In this document: positions 27,355 to 36,861 of the stretch, piece after piece
Position numbering within the stretch: the first letter of the stretch is position 1
How the letters are laid out: every line of letters starts with the position of its first letter
Origin: Lampris incognitus
Taxonomy: Eukaryota > Chordata > Actinopteri > Lampriformes > Lampridae
Assembly: GCF_029633865.1 (NCBI RefSeq)
Contig: NC_079212.1
Coordinates: 100,953,433-101,017,432 of the forward strand
Length of the DNA: 64,000 nt
Direction: 5' to 3'
The notes under the pieces: generated by a model
The model's database searches: none
What the model saw: only the letters and a program-made list of their open reading frames with translations
What the model was told of the DNA's origin: nothing
Made by a program: the position numbers and the translations under genes

Positions 27355-28574
27355 CACTCACCGGCCACTTTATTAGGCACACCTGTCCAACTGCTCGTTA
27401 ACGCAAATTTCTAATCAGCCAATCACATGGCAGCAACTCAATGCATTTAGGCATATAGACATGGTCAAGACGATCTGCTGCAGTTCAAACCGAGCATCAG
27501 AATGGGGAAGAAAGGTGATTTAAGTGACTTTGAACGTGGCATGGTTGTTGGTGCCAGACGGGCTGGTCTGAGTATTTCAGAAACTGCTGATCTACTGGGA
27601 TTTTCATGCACAACCATCTCTAGGGTTTACAGAGAATGGTCCGAAAAAGAGAAAATATCCAGTGAGCGGCAGTTCTGTGGGCGAAAATGCCTTGTTGATG
27701 CCAGAGGTCAGAGGAGAATGGCCAGACTGGTTCGAGCTGATAGAAAGGCAACAGTAACTCAAATAACCACTCATTACAACTGAGGTATGCAGAAGAGCAT
27801 CTCTGAACGCACAACACGTCGAACCTTGAGGCAGTTGGGCTACAGCAGCAGAAGACCACACCGGGTGCCACTCCTGTCAGCTAAGAACAGGAAACTGAGG
27901 CTACAATTCGCACAGGCTCACCAAAATTGGACAATAGAAGATTGGAAAAACGTTGCCTGGTCTGATGAGTCTCGATTTCTGCTGCAACATTCGGATGGTA
28001 GGGTCAGAATTTGGCGTCAACAACATGAGAGCATGGATCCATCCTGCCTTGTATCAACGGTTCAGGCTGGTGGTGGTGGTGTAATGGTGTGGGGGATATT
28101 TTCTTGGCACACTTTGGGCCCCTTAGTACCAATTGAGCATCGTGTCAATGCCACAGCCTACCTGAGTATTGTTGCTGACCATGTCCATCCTTTTATGACC
28201 ACAGTGTTCCCATCCTCTGATGGCTACTTCCAGCAGGATAACGCGCCATGTCATAAAGCTCGAATCATCTCAGACTAGTTTTTTGAACATGACAATGAGT
28301 TCACTATACTCAAATGGCCTCCACAGTCACCAGATTTCAATCCAATAGAGCACCTTTGGGATGTGGTGGACCGGGAGATTCGCATCATGGATGTGCAGCC
28401 GACAAATCTGCAGCAACTGCGTGATGCTATCATGTCAATATGGACCAAACTCTCTGAGGAATGTTTCCAGTACCTTGTTGAATCTATGCCACGAAGGATT
28501 AAGGCAGTTCTGAAGGCAAAAGGGGGTCCAACCCGGTACTAGCAAGGTGTACCTAATAAAGTGGCCAGTGAGTG
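27355..28574 (+). mobile_element. Tc1-like transposon
   Basis: A 1220-bp element with ends CACTCACCGGCCACTTTATT and (reversed) CACTCACTGGCCACTTTATT, flanked by TA dinucleotides as expected for Tc1/mariner. It contains one transposase frame with two stops. Confidence 0.9.
27502..28542 (+). pseudogene. Tc1-like transposase, two in-frame stops
   Basis: One continuous frame of 347 codons from ATG to TAG is interrupted only by TGA at 27781-27783 and TAG at 28276-28278. Before the first stop is the paired HTH DNA-binding domain (SDFERGMVVGARRAGLSISE). The catalytic DDE triad is visible as WSDESRF, FQQDNAPCH and SPDFNPIEHLW. There are no frameshifts, so the copy is young or recently inactivated. 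Family knowledge: Tc1 elements cut and paste at TA. Confidence 0.9.
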
Positions 28575-28667
28575 TATAAATGCGACTTACACAATGAAGC
28601 AAATTACTTTTTTTTTCCCTCCTTGCAACAACGTGAATTTTCTTGAGTGTGACTTATACTCCGGTCC

Positions 28668-29077
28668 AACGTGTAGTTCAGGAAATATGGTACATGACAG
28701 TAACCATTAAATTGGGCAACAACAGAAGTGTTTTAGTTTTGAATTTTGGTGAACCACCTATTGTCTTGAATAAGTCAGCTATTAAAAGTATTAAAAAGGG
28801 CACGTGTATGTATGTATACCTTCGGAATTCAGTTTTTAGTGTACAATATCAGTATATGTTAGGACATAAAGCAGAAGAACCAGCCAACATCACAACAAAT
28901 TACAGAATTTTTGGAAACAAAGAATTACAGATTTATCCCATTCTTGCTGGATTTCAATTGCTGATGTTTGTTATAATGAAAAATATCTAAATTTGATCTA
29001 TGTTACTGTACCTCCCAGAATAAAACTATATGTTAAAACAGGGCCAGTGTGTGCATCTTATAAATTCTGTTCCTCAC
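28668..29077. other. tomm34 intron 4, right part
   Basis: No exon or repeat recognised. The open frame at 28643-28990 has no family resemblance. Confidence 0.4.
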
Positions 29078-29244
29078 CACTTCCGTGTGTCTGTCTTGAG
29101 CCATTGTGTTGCTGGGCAGGAGGTTTTGTGTTGCCAGCAGCCTGCTGGGCCAGCCTCTCTTTGACAGCCAGTGAGACGGTGGGGATGGGGGGAAGTTTCT
29201 CCCTCCATGACAGACCATCTACTTCTGTGAGAACTTTAGTCATC
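29078..29244 (-). CDS. tomm34: tomm34 coding exon 4 (interdomain linker)
   Basis: 167 bases, acceptor AACAG, donor GTGAGG. It encodes MTKVLTEVDGLSWREKLPPI and a Gln/Ala-rich linker between TPR1 and TPR2. The PPIPTVSLAVKERL stretch matches the family linker. Confidence 0.93.
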
Positions 29245-29524
29245 CTGTTATCGTTAAAAAAGGTGAAATGAAGAAGGTAATAAAACTGGCAAAAACTGGG
29301 TTAATACTGAGGGAAAACTATGATCAGAGAGAACTCTTTTTCCATTTTCTGTTTTTTAGTCCTTTTAAATTTTAAATATGACTTGTTTACTCAATTTTAT
29401 AGATCAAACATTTAAAATGGGTAATGTCGGGAAAATTCCTTCCCCAAGATCCACATGATGTCTTCAGAAATGAAGTTACAGGAGGAAAATAATATTAACT
29501 GCTATAAATGAAATCGTCACTGAA

Positions 29525-29983
29525 AATTGACCCTTCGCTAAGGCCCGCCCCCCTTAGTTACTGTTGCTAAGTCTGTCAAGCTTTAACATTATCTTATGGT
29601 TAATAAAATAATTACTTACCTTGGAGCAGACAAAGCTGTGCTTGTTGATCTTTGAGAGGGTCAACTGGATTTGAGGACATCCACATAGCTTTATCCACAG
29701 CCTATACTTTTCAGGGTTTGATTTTGGTTTTGGAAAGGGAAAAAAATTTACATCTCCTTCCAACCTCTCCGGGTAACGAGTGTCACTGTTACAAGTGCCT
29801 CAGGCACGACGTTTAACCATAACTAGCTAAAAGTCCACAAAACCAGCTCGAAAATGAAGAAAATCTGAAACTTTTGCATCGGAGTCAACGGAGCGCCACC
29901 GTGGAAGTGTCAGACCTCTGTCCTATGCTGCGCTGTGACAGGCCAGTCTACGTTTCGGGGCGTGGCTTAGCGAAGGGTCAATT
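29525..29983 (-). mobile_element. MITE with 18-bp TIRs carrying a THAP exon
   Basis: The ends AATTGACCCTTCGCTAAG (29525-29542) and its exact reverse complement (29966-29983) bound 459 bp. The interior contains a THAP-domain exon remnant on the minus strand with a following GTAAGT donor, so it is an internally deleted copy of a THAP-encoding DNA transposon. It lies in tomm34 intron 3. No target duplication was obvious. Confidence 0.7.
29620..29820 (-). pseudogene. THAP-domain exon remnant
   Basis: From ATG (29820) the frame has a TGA at codon 7 (29800-29802), then reads GTCNSDTRYPERLEGDVNFF, PFPKPK and LWIKLCG, ending KINKHSFVCSK before a GTAAGT donor. Cys-x2-4-Cys, PFPK and the C-terminal Cys are THAP features. 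The first zinc Cys appears replaced (codons 5-6 read Arg-Ala) and the stop follows directly. Non-functional. Confidence 0.6.
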
Positions 29984-30415
29984 GTCAGCCGTTCAACTAT
30001 TTTCAGTCATAGATATGTTGGGGCAACAAGGTTTTTCACAAACCCACCCGAGACTTGCAAGAAAATTACTTTAAAAATCAACACTTTTCAATATTTTACT
30101 TATTTAAAACAATCGTCAGCCAGAATTATTCAGCATTTGCCTTGTCGCTTGTGTTCATTTACTGAAACTTCTCAAGCTTGGTAAAACCCTGTAAGCCATC
30201 TTTAGCCACCCAAGTGATGCCAGGCACAACAATTACATTCCACTTACATTTGAAGTATTAAGTAATGCATTTATCCAGCACATTTTACAGTGAAGAATCA
30301 GGAAAGGTTTCATCGTCTTGCTTACGGATAAGTCAAAAGGAGGATTTTAAGGGAATCTACCAATGACTGTCTCTCCAACCACTAAGGTCAAGGTACCTGT
30401 TGTACTTCTAAGTAC
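29984..30415. other. tomm34 intron 3, right of the MITE
   Basis: Nothing recognised. Confidence 0.4.
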
Positions 30416-30568
30416 CTGTTGGTGCCGTCATGAGCTGCCGGTATGTTGCAGTCCACCTGAAGGGCTGTCTTGTAGTCTATGTAGGCCAAACGGTAGCGTT
30501 CCAGAGCTTCATATGCCGCAGCTCGACGGAGGAGTGACTTGACACCAAATGGCACAAGCTCCAAAGAC
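30416..30568 (-). CDS. tomm34: tomm34 coding exon 3 (SLELVPFGVKSLLRR...)
   Basis: 153 bases, acceptor TTTTAG, donor GTACTT (weaker than consensus). It encodes the third TPR1 repeat with clamp residues K87 and R91. A near copy of the donor sequence lies 20 bases further into the intron. Confidence 0.95.
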
Positions 30569-31203
30569 CTAAAACCAATTGACAGTTACAGAAAAAGTCT
30601 TACCGAAAGCCTAATTTCTACATCAACAATGACTAACCAATACTGAGTCATGCAAAGGTTAAGAGCCATAGTTTTTTGACAACAGATGTGAGGCTTTACT
30701 GAAAAGCTCCCAGTAGCTGACCGTAAAAGACATTGGTTTTAGTGAGCGACACCTAGTAGCGATCAGTATGAGACTGGTGTTCTGCTAAGTAGCTCCCAGT
30801 GGCTAACAGTACAGTACTTGGTGATAGAGCTGACCCTATTACATTGAAGCTTCAATCGCTGCCACGGTAATCAAAGCCAAAATCGGTCATTTAATAGTTT
30901 TTGTTTTGTTTTGATTTTTTGTCTTTTTTTTAATTAGCCCTATTTCTCCTTAAAAAAAATAGCCCAGTAAATAGTCAAATATTATTCACTATGCATCAAC
31001 ATCAGTTTCATCACTTTTTCTTCATTCAGTTGTTTGTTTTTTCATCAGTTCTTGTCAGACATGGATCCTTTCAGAAAACCGATCTACACCAAAACTCTCA
31101 TCTAACATTTGGGCAGTGAGATGGACTATTTGACAGGCATGCAGCTAAGTTAGCAATATGTCCAAGAAGTCAAGCAGCTAGATGGATTTCAGCATTTGCC
31201 GAG
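30569..31203. other. tomm34 intron 2, left part
   Basis: No exon or named element. Confidence 0.4.
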
Positions 31204-32439
31204 TAGGGCTGTCAGAATTGGCCAAAAATGACGTTCGATTATTCCTTCTAAAAAACACATAAGTTCGAACCTATTCGAATATATTTTTGCACACCATGTA
31301 CATAACAGGGCAAAACAATACAATGAGAGACATAACAACTTGTATAGGTATAATTATTTCAGCGTAAACATGTCTTTTAAAAGATCAGCATACCTACACA
31401 TTACAAACAAATAAAATAATGTCCTATGCTGTAAAACTTCATTTAAAGACCATAGATCTCTCTATCTCTCTGTGCCGTGGTTGGTGCTAGAGTGAAAAAT
31501 GAGAACGTGCTGTCTCTCGGAGCGAGATGAATGATTCATAATTGATGTGTTATTCGATAGCCTAATTTTTATACAGATTAGGTAATATTCTATATTATAA
31601 TAATATTATAACAACATATTACACTATATAATAATAATAATAATATAATATTATATGCTAACAATGCTGCACTTTTTCCCCGCATTGAATTTGATATTTA
31701 CAGGTTATTTTACCATATATAATAACAGCGCTGGTACTGTTAGCTGTTGCATTAAATGAAAGCCCTAATCTGACTGATTGTCCTGCACTGGGCAGCAGTG
31801 GTGCAGTGGACTAGCACGGTCGCCTCACAGCAAGAAGGTCCTGGGCTTGAACCCTGGGATTGTCCAACCTTGGGGGTCGTGCTGTTTGTGGAGTTTGCAT
31901 GTTTTCCTCGTGTCTGCATGGGTTTCCTCCAGGTGCTCCGGTTTCCTCCCACAGTCCAAAGACATGTAGGTCAGGTGAATCGGCCTTACTAAATTGTCAC
32001 TAGGTGTGAATGTATCAGTCCTGTGATGGACTGGTGGCCTGTCCGGGGTGTCTCCCTGCCTGCCGCCCAATGACTGCCGAGATAGGCTCCAGCATCCCGC
32101 GATATTTTCATTCATAAGAGTGAAAATCATTCTCTCTGTGGCTGAGTTGGGTTGTGAACTCTCTGCCATCTTTACCATAGTTGTTGATTATTCGCTCATT
32201 TCAGCTTGACCTAAAATTTCATTTTCAACCAATGAAGGTGACGTTGTGTGACTCCTTTCCATCACGCAGCCTATTCAGTGCAGCGGCCAAGGCCCTTGCA
32301 AGAATTTGCAAGGCAGACAGCCATGATAGTGCCACTTTTTTTTCTCCCACAAACTAATATTAATTTTTACACTCAAATGTCTGGGGGGGTTCTTAACAAT
32401 TCGGTTGTATATCTGAATTTGGATTCACTGACAGCCCTA
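31204..32439. mobile_element. TIR-type (hAT-like) non-autonomous element containing a SINE
   Basis: TAGGGCTGTCAG at 31204-31215 and its reverse complement at 32428-32439 suggest hAT-type ends. The body is AT-rich (ATT/ATAAT runs at 31560-31660) and has no transposase. I found no 8-bp duplication, so the pairing of these ends is uncertain. Confidence 0.45.
31790..32101 (+). mobile_element. tRNA-derived SINE, same family as 14157-14517
   Basis: The head ggcagcagtggtgcagtgg, gtttgcatgttttcctcgtg, cacagtccaaagacatgtag and ataggctccagcatcccgc match the ywhab-intron SINE along its length. The terminal repeats are missing, so no target duplication can be assigned. Confidence 0.85.
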
Positions 32440-32691
32440 AGAATACCCCCAAAAAGCTGAGTGCCAGATATGCAAAAGGAAAATGGCACATCACAACTCT
32501 ACAACTTGTTTTTATTGAACATAAAACAGTAAAGATAAAATGACAGAGCGCTGTTGTATCTAAGCGTAACTAATACACTACAGTTTGTATGCCATCAACA
32601 GCTAAAAGTTTAAAGCAGGGTGCTGATAATGAAAAAAAAATGGAAAGAAAGAGCCACCGATATACAGACTCAATCCTTGGCCTGCACTTAC

Positions 32692-32791
32692 ACATTGCAG
32701 TCTTTAATACACTCTCCACAGTTTCCATCCTTCAGGTAGCTTGCTGCACGGTTCGAGTAAAGGATACTCAGATCCTCTGGGTTCATCTTAC
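32692..32791 (-). CDS. tomm34: tomm34 coding exon 2 (KMNPEDLSILYSNRAASYLKD)
   Basis: 100 bases, acceptor ATTCAG, donor GTAAGT. Two overlapping donors are possible (GTGTAA or GTAAGT); GTAAGT keeps the phase with exon 3. It contains clamp residue N57. Confidence 0.95.
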
Positions 32792-33349
32792 CTGAATGGA
32801 AGGCAGACCATTTGAATTTGTAAATCTCCACCTCTAAATGCTTCAGTTTCATATCACTGTATAGTGAAAGGTCAGACTAAAAGGCAGAGACAGATAACAA
32901 TAGGTGATGGTGATATACAAGAAAAACAACCAAACCATAAATAAATAAGTAGACAGCAAAGAAGCTAGAAAGTGACATCACTCAATTAACAAAACTGGCA
33001 GAAAAACTGAAACATGCAATCAGAGAAATATGGTGACTGGCAGAGAATTGAAAAGACAAAGACTGAATTAAATAGACTTTAAGAACAAAGAGAAAGTTGG
33101 CGAGGCAGGTAGACAGGGACAAAAAAATTAAACTAAGAAAGGTATTCCAAGAAATGGTATGCACAGCAGAAAAAAAAGTGTAACACATTCAGTCAGAAAG
33201 ACATTTGGAAAACTAAACCAAGGGAAAAACATACTGGTAAACAGCCAAGCGAGGCTTGACATCGGAATGAGAGAAACGGACAATTGTCAAAACAAGAGAG
33301 AAAAGGACAGAAAGACAGCAAGCCAGACAGACATATATGTGACGATTAC
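32792..33349. other. tomm34 intron 1 between coding exons 1 and 2
   Basis: Purine-rich, with many agaca/gaaag runs at 33000-33320. No feature recognised. Confidence 0.4.
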
Positions 33350-33479
33350 CTGTCTTTTCTAGCTCTTTGATAGCCTGGCTGTACAGATCAGCAGCCTCTC
33401 CATACTGACCCTTCTTGAAACAATCATTACCAACTTGCTTCAGCTCCATCCAGGACCGGGATCTGCGTTTCTGAGGCAT
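33350..33479 (-). CDS. tomm34: tomm34 coding exon 1 with start codon
   Basis: ATG at 33479-33477 opens MPQKRRSRSWMELKQVGNDC and the first TPR1 helix pair (FKKGQYGEAADLYSQAI). Donor GTAATC. The exon probably begins at 33492, after a TTGACAG acceptor, so it has a 13-base 5' UTR. Clamp residues K14 and N18 are here. Confidence 0.95.
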
Positions 33480-33492
33480 CTTATTTAGCTTT

Positions 33493-34242
33493 CTGTCAAC
33501 AAGGATGGATGACAATGATTGCAACTACAGCATAAAACTTTACTGTAATAATGCAGCTTCTATAGCCAACATATTTGTAACGTCATCTTTGTTAGAATAA
33601 GACTTCCACCTTCTCCTCTCAGGTTTACTGAGGTCCAGTTATGCCCACTGTGAGAGCGTCACACTTGGCTTTAATGAACAGTCTATATCAGTGTCACAAA
33701 GAAACTGTAACCCTCACTTTTACCGTTGTTGAATGGCAAACTAAGATATTATGAATTTTTAACCAATTTGTGAGCATTTACTTGAACAGAAATTGGAAAA
33801 ACTGTATACGACCTGGCCACCTGCTGGTGACAAACCAAGACTCAGAGATTTGTCAACCAGTCAGAATAACCCAGCATTTTACTGAATGTCATGTCGTGGT
33901 CTCAATACTAAAGCCAGGTTAGACAGAGTTAATGTAAGCAGAGTTACGTTGCTATCTGCCACTAAGTTTATTTTAAAAAAAAACACGTCAGCGGACTATT
34001 AACGTTAAAGTGACGCCTTCAATTTTGCTTTAGGCTCGGTGTCCCAAGAAACAAATTATCCCCCTGCGCTTTCTCTCGTTCATATAGCAGTAGTTTGTAT
34101 TGTTCGTAAGGTTAGCTTACAGCGTGGCTAGCAAGGCTACTTCTTGCTTCAGCATAAGAAAGCGGTTTTTGAATTTAGCCACTGAGCTAACGTTACAGTT
34201 TCAATTCTGGCTAATGCTAACAGCTAGCTAGCGCACACTTAC
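33493..34242. other. Inferred tomm34 5' UTR intron
   Basis: Lies between the predicted non-coding exon and coding exon 1. It contains gctagc-type short repeats near 34110-34235 and no recognised element. Confidence 0.4.
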
Positions 34243-34700
34243 CGGCTGCCGGCTTTGAACGGGTGATAACGTCACGGTTAGCAAGTCTGCTGAGGGAAGT
34301 CCTCTTCCTCCAGAGAACCGATGGAGTCAAAAGGACACCTTCAACGTGTTGATTGTTTGTTTGTTTTTAAGTCTAAGATATGTTTCGTTTCAGGTTTCAA
34401 GAGCGTCCGGTCATAGCCTCACTAGTCCGTATATTCATGTGTCCCAGACACATGCATTTCCCCTGATGGCATCTGAGAAACATAAGGGGAGGAGTGGTGG
34501 GGAGGAACTTACTGGTTAGATCTGGCAAGTTCCTCAGCGCGACGCGCGCGTGCACGAGCCGTGCGTGCGTGTGTGTGTGCGAGCGTGTTTGTGTGTGTAC
34601 AGTAGACTGAGGGCAGCAGTTGTTCGGTTTCTATTTCTGATAAAGCGGAGCGAGCAGATTGCGTTTTAATCGCCAAGTCTCGCCAAGTCTCGGGGCGTTG
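34243..34700 (-). promoter_or_regulatory. tomm34: Probable tomm34 non-coding first exon and promoter
   Basis: A GTAAGTGTGC splice donor on the minus strand ends at 34242. Upstream, the sequence becomes richer in CpG (gcgacgcgcgcgtgcacg near 34540), as in housekeeping promoters. It would splice to the acceptor at 33493. No TATA box was seen. The transcription start is not determined. Confidence 0.4.
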
Positions 34701-34944
34701 CTTGCGAGACTACATGTTTTTCGCGATTGACCTGTTTTCATCATTTGAATTGCGGCGAGGGCTGATACGGTTATAAGTTTACAGATAACTTTAGAAAAAA
34801 AAATTTTTTTAATTCATTCTCTCATATACCGTACCCATTTTTTCAGACCGCAGGAACCATTCATGGAATGTGATTCCAGACAAGATCGAAAGTGAAATTA
34901 AACTTTTTTAGTTTTTAATTTAAAATTTATTTATTTATGATTTT

Positions 34945-35308
34945 TTCCATTTTCTCCCAATTTAGTGGCCAATCGCTCCCTATTCTAATTCAAACACCCA
35001 CCCTAGTACTGCATGCGTTCGCCAACTGCATCTCCCCGGCCGGCAGTCTCGAAGGAGTCGCCTCGCCACTTTCGTGACAAGGCGACTCCAGGCCGAACCA
35101 CTGCTTTTTCCCCCACACACCCAGAGACGCATTCATGTGACGAACACAAGCTGACTCTGCCACCTCCCGAAGACAGCGTTGCCAATTATTGCTGCTTCAT
35201 CGAATCCGGCCATAGTCGGATCTGACGAGACCGGGGCTCCAGTCCCCAGTGGGCAGCTGCATCGACACAAAACCGATGCTTAGACCGCTACACCATTGCG
35301 GACCCAAG
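34945..35308 (-). mobile_element. tRNA-derived SINE (minus orientation)
   Basis: Minus-strand reading starts gggtccgcaatggtgtagcg (tRNA-like A box region) followed by a gactggagcccc B-box-like stretch. It ends in a T/A-rich tail (34900-34950 on the plus strand). It resembles the second SINE family at 47938-48301 in layout. Ends are approximate and no target duplication was found. Confidence 0.55.
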
Positions 35309-35400
35309 CAGTGGAGATTTTAACTAGATTGTTTAACACAATCTTGGAAAGCGAGAGGATGCCTGAGGAGTGGAGAAGAAGCATAATGGTACCGATTTTC

Positions 35401-35673
35401 TTTTTTTTATGATTAATAGTTTTTTCTCTCACAATAACAAAAACATATACACACAAGTATTTCAGTTACAAATAACATGGACATTAAATCAGAATGCGAT
35501 AGAAATGAAACAAACACAACCAGACCAAAAATAAATAAAAATAGGAGAGACATTCTGAAATAAGGAAAGAAAGAAAAAACAAAACAAAACCAGAGGAAAA
35601 AACAAACAAACAAACAAACAAAAGAAGAAAAAACATGACTGTGACGCATGGAGTGCTTAAAGGTTTACAGCAC
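35401..35673 (-). mobile_element. Small retroposon with poly-A tail inserted in the LINE
   Basis: The 273-bp insert is flanked by identical 14-mers tggtaccgattttc (35387-35400 and 35674-35687). Read on the minus strand it ends in a run of A, so it moved by reverse transcription. The body (T-rich with gtttgtttgtttg repeats) matches no family I know and could be the 3' end of another LINE or an mRNA. Confidence 0.75.
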
Positions 35674-35702
35674 TGGTACCGATTTTCAAGAATAAGGGCG
35701 AT

Positions 35703-36770
35703 GTGCAGAAGTGTAGCAACTACAGAGGTGTAAAGTTGATCAGCCACGGCATGAAGATATGGGAAAGAGTAATAGAAGCTAGGTTAAGAGGAAAGGTGAC
35801 GATCAGCGAGCAGCAGTATGGTTTCATGCCAGGAAAGAGCACCACAGATGTGATGTGTGCTTTGAGAATGTTGATGTGGAGAAGTATAGAGAAGGCCAGA
35901 AGGAGTTACAACTGTGTCTGTGGATTTAGAGAAAGCATATGGCAGTGTGCCGAGAGAGGAGGTGTGGTATTGTATGAGGAAGTCAGGAGTAGCAGAGAAG
36001 TATGTAGGAGTTGTGCAGGATATGTATGAGGGAAGTGTGACAGTGGTGAGGTGTGCAGTAGGAATGACAGATGGGTTCAAGGTGGAGGTGGGATTACATC
36101 AAGGATCGGCTCTGAGCCCTTTCTTGTTTGCAATGGTGATGGACAGGTTGAAGGGCAAGATCAGGCAGGAGTCTCGATGCACTATGATGTTCGCGGGTGA
36201 CATTGTGATCTGTTGCGAGAGTAGGGTGCAGGCGGAGGAGAGCCCGGAGAGGTAGAAATATGCACTGGAGAGAAAAGGAATGAAAGTCAGTAGAAGTAAG
36301 ATGGAATACCTATGCGTGAACGAGAGGGATGACAGCGGAATGATGAGGATGCAAGGAGTGGAGGTGACGAATGAGTTTAAATTCCTGGTGTCAACTGATC
36401 AAAGTAACGGGAGAACGGAAGAGAAGTGAAGAAGAGAGTGCAGGCAGGGTGGAGAGGGTGGAGAAGAGTGTCAGGAGTGATTTGCGACAGAAGGGTACCA
36501 GCAAGAGTTAAAGGGAAGGTTTACAAGATGGGTGAAACCAGCTATGTTGTATGGTTTGGAGAGAGAGGAGGCAGAGCTGGAGGTGGCATTGTTGAAGATG
36601 CTAAGATTTTCGCTAGGAGTGACGAAGACGGACAGGATTAGGAATGAGTATATTAGAGGGGCAGCTCATATTGGACGGTTTGGAGACAAAGCAAGAGAGG
36701 CGAGATTGAGGTGGTTTGGACATGTGCGGAGGAGAGATGCTGGCTATACTGGGAGAAGGATGTTGTAGAT
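35703..36770 (+). pseudogene. Broken LINE reverse transcriptase
   Basis: Fragments in three frames at 35703-36029, 35914-36255 and 36426-36768 make a single RT region broken by indels and stops (e.g. TAG at 36253-36255). The active-site second Asp is replaced by Gly in FAGD. Non-functional. Confidence 0.7.
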
Positions 36771-36861
36771 GAAGCTGCCAGGAAAGAGGAAAAGAGGAAG
36801 GCCAAAGAGGAGGTTTATGGATGTGGTGAGGGAGGACATGCAGGTGGTTGGTGTGACACAG

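Larger units (their letters stand above)
27181..28667. mobile_element. TIR-type repeat split by a Tc1-like insertion
   Basis: The left end ccccgactataagtcgc and right end gtgacttatactccggtc are inverted copies of the gactataagtcgc terminus common in vertebrate MITEs. The Tc1-like element sits between them. Repeated gcgacttata motifs on both sides of the insertion support one original repeat. Confidence 0.6.
24366..33479 (-). other. tomm34: tomm34 gene, complete coding region in seven exons
   Basis: TOM34 is a cytosolic co-chaperone that holds Hsp70 and Hsp90 together through two TPR domains and helps deliver mitochondrial preproteins. Seven exons on the minus strand join with matching phases to 308 codons plus TGA; human TOMM34 has 309. 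The carboxylate clamp that grips the EEVD tails is complete in both domains: K14, N18, N57, K87, R91 in TPR1 and K197, N201, N232, K262, R266 in TPR2. The linker has the family motif LSWREKLPPIPTV. A non-coding first exon is inferred near 34243. Convergent with ywhab, as in the human locus. Confidence 0.95.
35311..36861 (+). mobile_element. RTE-like LINE fragment, frameshifted
   Basis: Plus-strand frames read reverse transcriptase pieces in order: CSNYRGVKLISHGMKIWERV, QYGFMPGKSTTDVM, SVDLEKAYGSVPREE, GLHQGSALSPFLFAMVMDRL, TMMFAGDIVICCE (the catalytic FADD-type box now reads FAGD) and [16 protein letters not shown]. At least three frame changes separate them. The fragment is interrupted at 35401-35673 and cut off at 36862 by hAT-B copy 2. 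RTE assignment rests on overall resemblance; another LINE clade is possible. Confidence 0.7.

Noticed and set aside
35413..35747. Minus-strand frames rich in Phe, Leu and Cys, looking like membrane segments
   Set aside because: They arise from T-rich retroposon sequence (gtttgtttg repeats) and have no start context or homology.
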